Source: Bacillus shivajii
GTDB taxonomy: Bacteria > Bacillota > Bacilli > Bacillales > Salisediminibacteriaceae
Reading direction: 5' to 3'
Assembly (NCBI RefSeq): GCF_020519665.1
Contig: NZ_CP084703.1
Coordinates: 1,922,001 to 1,986,000 of the forward strand
Length of the DNA: 64,000 bases
A program made the translations under genes and the position numbers. Under the pieces are notes generated by a model. The model was not told the DNA's origin. It saw nothing but the letters and a program-made list of their open reading frames with translations, and searched no databases. The first letter of the stretch is position 1, and each line of letters begins with the position of its first letter. This document shows, piece by piece, positions 57,926 to 64,000 of the stretch.

Positions 57926-58228
57926 ATGGATTTTAAAAAAGTAACTGAAGTACTAAAAGTTTCTCAAGCTGGTATGCATGGTTCGGTTCCAACTCAAAAA
58001 ATGGTTGAAGTCGTTCAAGAAGCTAATAAATATAAATCTAGTATTGTCATGCACACGAATAATCGTACTGTTGATGTGAAAAGTTTTTTAGGGCTAACTG
58101 TTTCATTATTGGAATTAAAAGAATCCGAATTAGAAATACATGGTGTTGATGAGGAAGAGGCGAAGAAAGCAATGTTGGATGCTTTATCTAAATTAGATAT
58201 TAAAGTTAACCTAAAGACTGAGAGTTGA
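57926..58228 (+). CDS. HPr-like protein with an altered active site
   Basis: This 100-residue protein follows HPr in its second half (ANKYKSSIVMHTN, TVDVKSFLGLTVSL, HGVDEEEAKKAMLDAL) and keeps the regulatory-type serine (Ser53, compare Ser46 of HPr). The active-site loop reads AGMHGSVPTQ rather than SGIHARPAT: a His is present, but the conserved Arg is missing and the loop is about four residues longer. It may be a regulatory HPr paralogue like Crh. AAAAGGAGAT precedes ATG 57926, and a terminator follows. Confidence 0.75.
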   Translation: MDFKKVTEVLKVSQAGMHGSVPTQKMVEVVQEANKYKSSIVMHTNNRTVDVKSFLGLTVSLLELKESELEIHGVDEEEAKKAMLDALSKLDIKVNLKTES

Positions 58229-58241
58229 TTTCAGTCTTTTT
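58205..58241 (+). terminator. Terminator after the HPr-like gene
   Basis: AAAGACTGA and TCAGTCTTT form the stem, overlapping the stop codon, followed by T residues. Confidence 0.82.
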
Positions 58242-58315
58242 TTGTAAATTTTTTAGTAATTGAATCAATTTCATAACTCAAAATAAGATGAGAAATTCCG
58301 AATAATGAGCGTAAA

Positions 58316-58440
58316 CTTCACTTCAGACGGACGCTTTCCCGAGGGCTTGTCTTCAGCTAACTTAGGCTCGAAGGCTCCTCGCCTAAGTGGATCTTCAGAC
58401 TGCGCTTATCCTCCGGGAGTCGCCGCCTTTTGTTACGTTC
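58316..58440. repeat. Structured intergenic repeat (long imperfect hairpin)
   Basis: The stretch is far more GC-rich than its surroundings. It contains CTTAGGC...GCCTAAG, CCGAGGG/CCTCCGG and three CTTCAGAC/CTTCAGC motifs. Such GC-rich hairpins are known to me as dispersed intergenic repeats in Bacillaceae. The rest of 58242-58763 holds no supported gene. Confidence 0.6.
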
Positions 58441-58763
58441 ACTTTCTAATAAACGTACATCTAGTGAAAAAATATCATATCATTCGTTTTATTGCACAAA
58501 AAAACGTAATTATGTAATTGACTCAATTTATAATTTAATTATTAAGATCAAAGAAACCTGGAGCATGTTCATTTGGCATATCAGAAATTCCAGAAACCGC
58601 ATTGCCTTGTGGTGAATCAATGACTGATAAAGGAGCATGTTAAAGACAAAGGACATAGCGGAAGACATACATGTAGTTATAGCAATCATTGCTTTTGAAT
58701 GGAAGGGGATACAACGAGGACTTAATCGTTTTAAACCTCTAATTATTGTTAAGGGTTGGCTAT

Positions 58764-59093
58764 ATGACTTATGATGAAAGTAACAAAGAAAATCCTTATT
58801 GGTTAACAGACTTCTTCACCGAAAAAGACTTTTCCGCAAGATGTGTCGTCTTCTTTTCTTCTAACTTTACATCGAACCGAAATATTACAAAAGGGATCTT
58901 AAAGTCGCTGATTAAGTTAAAAGAAAAGGGCATTACCATTAAACGTGACCATTTCGTCCAATCAACGAAATATTTGAACGTCGTTGGTGGGGCAATGGTG
59001 TTAGATATGCTTTCTACCGATGAAGTAGAGGAAATGATAGATAGCTATTTAGCGAAATATTATGGATACGAAACGGAAGAGAGTTTGGTTTAG
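58764..59093 (+). CDS. Hypothetical protein (109 aa)
   Basis: MTYDESNKENPYWLTDFFTE begins a small soluble protein with a beta-alpha arrangement (CVVFFSSNFTS, then ITKGILKSLIKLKEKG, then DEVEEMIDSYLAKYYG). TAAGGGTTGG precedes ATG 58764 weakly. I do not recognise the family. Confidence 0.6.
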   Translation: MTYDESNKENPYWLTDFFTEKDFSARCVVFFSSNFTSNRNITKGILKSLIKLKEKGITIKRDHFVQSTKYLNVVGGAMVLDMLSTDEVEEMIDSYLAKYYGYETEESLV

Positions 59094-59269
59094 ACAGATA
59101 AATCTCATTCATTTTACATGCACTCCACGAGGGTGGATGTTTTTTTGTTTGAGGAATTTCGAAATAGTGTGGAAAGCTTGTATTGTTCCTAGGTCCTATT
59201 TCGTGAAGACTTCCGAACAAACATTTATATGGTATAATTTACTAAAAAGAGTATGAGGGAGGAACGTTT

Positions 59270-61006
59270 ATGGCATTTCAAACTGCGATTACGATACAAA
59301 AAGCAATCGAAAATATTGACCAGCGAAAATATTACTTACCTTCTATACAGCGTGAATTTGTGTGGAAACCTGAACAGATTGAAAGGTTATTTGATTCTAT
59401 TATGAAAGATTATCCTATTGGTTCTTTTTTGTTTTGGCATGTAGAAGAAAATAATATTGAAAAATATCAGTTTTATGAATTTATTCGAGATTTTCATGAG
59501 AAGAATAATCGCCATAATGTGAAAGCAAACCTCATTGACGGAAAACCTATTACTGCAATATTAGATGGACAGCAAAGATTAACTTCTTTATATATTGGTT
59601 TAAAAGGAACATACGCTGAAAAATTACCTTATAAGAAGTGGAAATACGAAAAATCATTTGTAAAAAAAGAGCTATATTTAAATCTATTAGAAGAATCAAA
59701 GAATATAGATTATACATATGATTTTAAGTTCTTAAGTAAGAAAGACTTATCCCAGCAAGAGGACAGCAACAAGTGGTTTAAAGTTTCCGATATACTTAAG
59801 TTTAAAGGTATGAATGACATTTTCAAATATGTAAGAGAAAACAACATAGATAGTAATTATGCTTCGGAGTGCCTAAGTTTACTTTATGAGCAGATTATGA
59901 GAAAAGGAACAGTGAACTATTACTTGGAGGAAGGGCAGGAACTTGATAAGGTTTTAAATATTTTTATCCGAGTGAACAGTGGCGGAACACAGCTAAGTTA
60001 TTCAGATTTATTGTTATCAATCGCGACAGCGCAATGGACAGAAGAAGATGCCAGAGAAACGATCACTTTATTTGTTGATGAAATTAATAACATTGGAGAT
60101 ACATTTGATTTTAACAAAGATATCGTTTTGAAAACTTGTCTCGTACTAATTGATTTAAATGATATTGCATTTAAAGTTGATAATTTTAACACTACGAATA
60201 TGAAAAAGATTGAATCAGAATGGGAGGATATATCTCAATCTATTCGATTGACGGTCGAGCTTATTTCAAGCTTAGGGTTTAATTACAAAACGCTAACTGC
60301 AAACTACGTGATTATACCAATTGCTTATTACTTATATAAAAAAGGAAACCCAAAGAATTTTGTTGAATCAAAGGATTACAAAGAAGATAGAAAAAGGATC
60401 AAAAACTTTATTACAGTGGCTCTACTAAAAAGAGTTTTCGGAGGCCAACCGGATAACGTAATTAAGCCATTAAGAGAAATTATTAAAAATAACAATGACT
60501 CATTTCCATATCATGAAATTAGAAATAACCTAAAAATAACAAATAAATCGATGAAGTTTACAGACGAAGAGGTAGAGGATTTACTCAATTATCAATATGG
60601 AAAAAAGTACACATTTTCAGTTTTGTCACTACTTTATCCTACTCTCGATTATAATAATTTATTTCATCAAGATCATATTTTCCCAAAGAGTCTCATGAAA
60701 TCTCGTGCAAAGTTACGTAAATTTGGGTTATCAGATGAAGCAATAGCTTATTGTGTTGAAAACCATAATTCTCTAGGGAACCTACAATTACTTGAGGGTG
60801 TACCAAACCAAGAAAAGTCAGATAAGCAATTTGAAGAATGGTTCAATGAAAATTATAAAACCGATATGGAGAAAGAAAGTTATAAAACGAAGCATTACAT
60901 TCCTGAAGTTGACCTTTGTATCGGAAACTTTCATATATTTATGGAAAAGAGAGAAAAGATGATATTGGATAAATTAAAGGAGTTATTGGTTATTAGAGAT
61001 AGTTAG
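59270..61006 (+). CDS. DUF262/DUF1524 (GmrSD-like) HNH nuclease
   Basis: The 578-residue protein has an N-terminal DUF262 ParB-like domain (YYLPSIQREFVWKPEQIERL at about residue 22, and LDGQQRLTSLYIGL near residue 100) and a C-terminal HNH nuclease (HQDHIFPKSLM near residue 467, then NSLGNLQLLEG). DUF262-DUF1524 proteins include GmrSD and related type IV modification-dependent restriction enzymes that act against phage DNA. The DGQQR motif implies NTP use. GAGGGAGGAAC precedes the ATG. It opens a probable defence island. Confidence 0.9.
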   Translation: MAFQTAITIQKAIENIDQRKYYLPSIQREFVWKPEQIERLFDSIMKDYPIGSFLFWHVEENNIEKYQFYEFIRDFHEKNNRHNVKANLIDGKPITAILDGQQRLTSLYIGLKGTYAEKLPYKKWKYEKSFVKKELYLNLLEESKNIDYTYDFKFLSKKDLSQQEDSNKWFKVSDILKFKGMNDIFKYVRENNIDSNYASECLSLLYEQIMRKGTVNYYLEEGQELDKVLNIFIRVNSGGTQLSYSDLLLSIATAQWTEEDARETITLFVDEINNIGDTFDFNKDIVLKTCLVLIDLNDIAFKVDNFNTTNMKKIESEWEDISQSIRLTVELISSLGFNYKTLTANYVIIPIAYYLYKKGNPKNFVESKDYKEDRKRIKNFITVALLKRVFGGQPDNVIKPLREIIKNNNDSFPYHEIRNNLKITNKSMKFTDEEVEDLLNYQYGKKYTFSVLSLLYPTLDYNNLFHQDHIFPKSLMKSRAKLRKFGLSDEAIAYCVENHNSLGNLQLLEGVPNQEKSDKQFEEWFNENYKTDMEKESYKTKHYIPEVDLCIGNFHIFMEKREKMILDKLKELLVIRDS

Positions 61007-61324
61007 TATTAATAACTAATGTATATAACCAAAAGTAATAATTACAGAATGACATTTGATCCTCCGATCTGTAACAGGTCGGGGGTGTCTTCTATGTAAT
61101 GATAAGTTTTATGGTTTTGAAATTCAAAGTGTATATTTGTTGTCTACTAGTATTGGAAGTGGCAATTTTCTGTTAGTCGTATTATAGATTAAAGGGAAAT
61201 ATTATATCTTGTCGAAATTAAAATGGTGAAATTTTATGAATTAGATTGACAGAAAGGTTTTCAAGCTTAGAGGAGTATAAATAAATGATCGTCATAACAG
61301 AAGATTAATAAGCGAGGTTTTAAG
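61007..61324 (+). other. Intergenic region, no gene seen
   Basis: A weak hairpin at about 61055-61095 (CCTCCGATCTGTAACAGGTC then GGGGG) may end the DUF262 transcript. Nothing else is recognised. Confidence 0.55.
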
Positions 61325-62091
61325 GTGAGTAAGGGTTTACGTTTTGATAATGAAAAATTCAACCAAAAACTAACAAGTAAAACATATATAAAGGGTAAAG
61401 ACACAATGTATTACATTATAACTATAAAACGGTTCTTAGATAAGAATAATGAAGGCCATTTATATATGAGACGTTATTATTAAACCAGCACGAAATCGTT
61501 AGTAGAACGAAAAGTGAAGATCGTTATTCTAAACAGTTATTAACATATGCAAAACAAAAGGGATTTGAACTGTTGTTTTCTTATAACCCTATGGTGAATA
61601 TCCAAGATGTAACGATGGTGCATTATAAAGAAGATCGTGCAAAGAATGATCCTTGGGAAAAGGAACCGAAACAAAGTTTACAGAAGCTCTTTAATAAATT
61701 AGATAAAAAGAGATTAATAGAAGTTGTAAAACAAGACATTCTAGCAGAAAAATCACAATACTCGTCTTTTTATAAGGATGGAGAAGTTAAACCGTATTTT
61801 AGAAATCGCTATGAAAGGAAAGGTAAAAACAGATTGCGGGCAATAGAAGTTCACGGCACAACTTGTATTGCATGTGGATTTGATTTCGAGAAAGTATACG
61901 GGGAACATGGTAAAGATTTTATCGAAGTACATCATATGAAACCACTAAGTACATTAGACGAAGCAATAGAGGTCGATCCTAAAAAGGATATAGTTCCCGT
62001 TTGTGCTAATTGTCATCGTATGATACATCGTAAAAAAGATCATGTGTTATCTATAGAAGAATTGAAAGAACTATTAAAAATACAAGGGTAA
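61325..62091 (+). pseudogene. Frameshifted HNH endonuclease gene
   Basis: GTG 61325 (GGTTTTAAG upstream) gives MSKGLRFDNEKFNQKLTSKT and stops at about 61484. Another frame continues from about 61480 (LLLNQHEIVSRTKSEDRYSK) through 62091. It ends in an HNH domain: CIACGFDFEKVYG, EVHHMKPLS and CANCHRMIH, with two CxxC zinc pairs and the His-His-Asn core. The C-terminal 172 residues could still be translated from an internal start. McrA-like enzymes of this sort cut modified DNA. Confidence 0.8.
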
Positions 62092-62139
62092 AGAGTTTTA
62101 CTAAATAAATACTTATCTTTTAAAAGGGAGGGCTTAGTT

Positions 62140-63024
62140 ATGCATTCACCGTTAAGTCAAAAACAAATTGATAGTATTTGGAATACACTCACTTTAGAGC
62201 AACAAGACTGGACAAATGAGTACACAAATCAAAGAAGAAGAGACAAATGGTTTGAAGCACTAGCCCAAAAAAAGGGGATTGTAATAGATGATCAAATAAC
62301 CGAGGAAGAAAAAAGAAATGTAATTGATGATTGGGAACTTGTAGAAATATTAGATGGTGGTAAAGGGAACAAACCATACAAATGTGAATGCGGAAAAGCT
62401 TTACGTTTTCAATATATTGTTTTTCATGCTTCTAAAAACAAAACGTATAAACTAGGTTCAACTTGTATTGAACATTATACGGGTTTGTCAGTAGATGTTG
62501 TGAAAGACATCGAAAAAGGGATTTTACAGATCAATTCGAAACGGGATGAGATATTACTTAAAATTCATGAGAAACAGTATACGAATGTAGAGCGATATCT
62601 AAATAAAGGTATTGAATTACCAGAATCGATTACGCAGCAACTTGAGATGGGTATCCCTTTATTGGACGATCAAATAAAGGATCTAGAAGATTCACTAAAA
62701 GAAATAGAGCGTCAAGAATGGCTTGAAACGAATAACAAGCTGGGTAAAATAAATGAAAAACAATATTCGCAAATAGAATATGTTAAAGAAATTGATCGTA
62801 AAAAAGAAACCTTTCAATATACATACGAGTCCTTCATTAATGAGAACCTTGATATATTAAAACAAATACGGGAAAAAGAAGAACGGTTATCTCCTAAGTT
62901 AAAAGAGGAATGGAAGTGGATGCAGAATGAAGTCCTTCGATTAAAAAATGATGGAACAATGGATTTCGAAACATTTTTTGTTCGTATGGAAAATATGTTG
63001 ATTCCTTTGAAGGTAACTAGATAA
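62140..63024 (+). CDS. Hypothetical zinc-binding, coiled-coil protein (294 aa)
   Basis: Residues 75-110 carry YKCECGKALRFQYIVF and LGSTCIEHYTG, a likely Cys3His zinc site. The rest is Lys/Glu-rich helix, probably coiled coil (about 130-290). GGGAGGGC precedes the ATG. It follows the broken HNH gene by 48 bases. I do not recognise a named family; its setting suggests a defence-associated role. Confidence 0.65.
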   Translation: MHSPLSQKQIDSIWNTLTLEQQDWTNEYTNQRRRDKWFEALAQKKGIVIDDQITEEEKRNVIDDWELVEILDGGKGNKPYKCECGKALRFQYIVFHASKNKTYKLGSTCIEHYTGLSVDVVKDIEKGILQINSKRDEILLKIHEKQYTNVERYLNKGIELPESITQQLEMGIPLLDDQIKDLEDSLKEIERQEWLETNNKLGKINEKQYSQIEYVKEIDRKKETFQYTYESFINENLDILKQIREKEERLSPKLKEEWKWMQNEVLRLKNDGTMDFETFFVRMENMLIPLKVTR

Positions 63025-63275
63025 ATTTTCATCATGGAGTATTATGCGCTAAAAGAATGAGGGGAAATGTAATACGGAATTTTATAAAATGGATCTAATA
63101 AGTACGAAGGTAAACGAATAGATTAATCCTTATTGTGCTGTTATACATTTTTATCTGAATGGGAAAAACGGTGAAGAGACTTATAACGGGGCATTTTATC
63201 TGCAAAGATAAGCGAAGGACAAGAGATAAAGTGATTCGCTTTAAAATAACCTATCAAAAATAGGGGGGAAGTACA

Positions 63276-64000
63276 ATGACAATACCAAGCAACATAACAA
63301 AAGAACATATCGAACAAGCGTTAGAGAAGATTGATGAAATCGGTATTGAAAATGTAAGGCCAGCGACTAAATTTGAGGTACTGCATAATGATAAGCGATA
63401 TCCACCAAAGGAAGTATTAAGGTTTGCAAATGAAATAGCTAATGGAAATGAATTAAATAACTTCAGTGGTGGAGACGAATCCAATAATTTTTTAATTGAT
63501 AGAGAATTTACCATCGTTTTAAAAGACACCGACCAAATCATTGGAAAGAATTATACGAAGAATAAAAGCGTCAATCGCGAACTAATGATTGGCCGAGGGA
63601 ACATTTTTCATTCAAGAAATGAAGCTGATTGGGCCTTTGATTTTACATATAATTTGGTTACTGAACTTGGTATTGAAGGGCCTGGTGATGAACGGCTTTC
63701 GGTCACTTATCGTAAGGGTCGAAAATCTATACATATCAATTTTTGTAGCTGGTTAGTTTTAGGGTTTTCCCATAATAAACAAGGAACCGAAGTCCGCCTT
63801 CCTTTTACTGAAACCAGTGAACTGGACGGTTATGAGATCGATTATAACTTTAAAAAGATGGGGATGACCAAAAAAGTAAATTGCTATGTACTCCCATTAT
63901 CAGATGTACAATCCCTATCAAAAACACTTGAAGAAAATTATAAAGAAACGCTTCAATATATCGTAGAACTATTTGAAAATCAAAAGCGTTCGCCGTACCG
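63276..64000 (+). CDS. McrA-like protein, N-terminal part (3' end outside window)
   Basis: ATG 63276 has TAGGGGGGAAG upstream and the frame stays open to the window edge. The first 90 residues (ITKEHIEQALEKIDEIGIEN, then RYPPKEVLRFANEIANG and FSGGDESNNFL) match the N-terminal head domain seen in ScoMcrA-type modification-dependent nucleases. The later part (VTYRKGRKSIHINFCSWLVL) is not recognised. A nuclease domain may lie beyond the window. Confidence 0.72.
   Translation, partial: MTIPSNITKEHIEQALEKIDEIGIENVRPATKFEVLHNDKRYPPKEVLRFANEIANGNELNNFSGGDESNNFLIDREFTIVLKDTDQIIGKNYTKNKSVNRELMIGRGNIFHSRNEADWAFDFTYNLVTELGIEGPGDERLSVTYRKGRKSIHINFCSWLVLGFSHNKQGTEVRLPFTETSELDGYEIDYNFKKMGMTKKVNCYVLPLSDVQSLSKTLEENYKETLQYIVELFENQKRSPY

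Noticed and set aside
58526-58645. Cys-containing peptide frame (PGACSFGISEIPETALPCGE ... DKGAC) resembling a bacteriocin precursor
   Set aside because: No start codon or ribosome site lies upstream and no maturation genes are adjacent; probably a chance or remnant frame.

Overview
The window comes from a low-GC, endospore-forming member of the Bacillaceae (former Bacillus sensu lato, possibly an alkaliphilic branch). Supporting signs are strong AAGGAGG-type ribosome binding sites, a Bacillus-type 16S-23S-5S operon followed by a long tRNA train, a YjcZ-type sporulation micro-gene, a class IV PHA synthase pair (phaR-phaC), caa3-oxidase assembly genes and a CcpA-type cre site. No species can be named from the sequence alone.

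Layout. Positions 1-9.9 kb carry the 3' end of selO, a DUF2207 membrane protein, a GNAT acetyltransferase, a cytochrome P450, phaR-phaC, a VOC/methylmalonyl-CoA-epimerase-like gene and DUF2243-ctaG. Positions 9.9-18 kb carry a relic of the VOC gene, a NarK-type transporter fused to a PAS domain, an SLC13/RCK anion permease, a frameshifted small gene, a two-gene hypothetical operon and a class C beta-lactamase-like serine hydrolase. At 18.2-19.7 kb lies an Rpn-family nuclease gene with an internal start site, followed by three free-standing copies of its C-terminal segment. Positions 19.8-29.4 kb hold ordinary accessory genes: a 3D-domain wall protein, two LLM flavin oxidoreductases, a CPBP protease, an MFS exporter with a Fur-like box, and an alpha/beta hydrolase. 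Positions 29.6-38.9 kb hold a complete rRNA operon with three tandem promoters and 19 apparently intact tRNA genes. The tRNA block contains a 493-bp unit present three times in tandem that multiplies initiator tRNA-fMet, with decayed tRNA-Asp and tRNA-Phe copies inside it. An ISL3-family insertion sequence with 8-bp target duplications follows. Positions 42.3-49.5 kb form a sorbitol (glucitol) operon: SDR dehydrogenase, PRD regulator, GutM, PTS IIC/IIBC/IIA, fructose-6-phosphate aldolase-like enzyme and a HAD phosphatase. From 49.6 kb to the end the sequence is accessory DNA with several broken genes and a probable defence island (NucS-like nuclease, DUF262/HNH GmrSD-like protein, a frameshifted HNH nuclease and a partial McrA-like protein).

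Intergenic DNA is rich in small repeats. One family of about 28 bp (GAAGC...AACCGTCCC...GCTTC) occurs at least 17 times. Palindromic terminator-like families occur three or four times each and several supply the stop codon of the gene before them. Four arrays have a unit of exactly 20 bp.

The most interesting items are the Rpn nuclease locus with its array of antitoxin-like mini-ORFs, the amplified initiator tRNA array whose copies carry a changed anticodon stem, and the exact 20-bp arrays.
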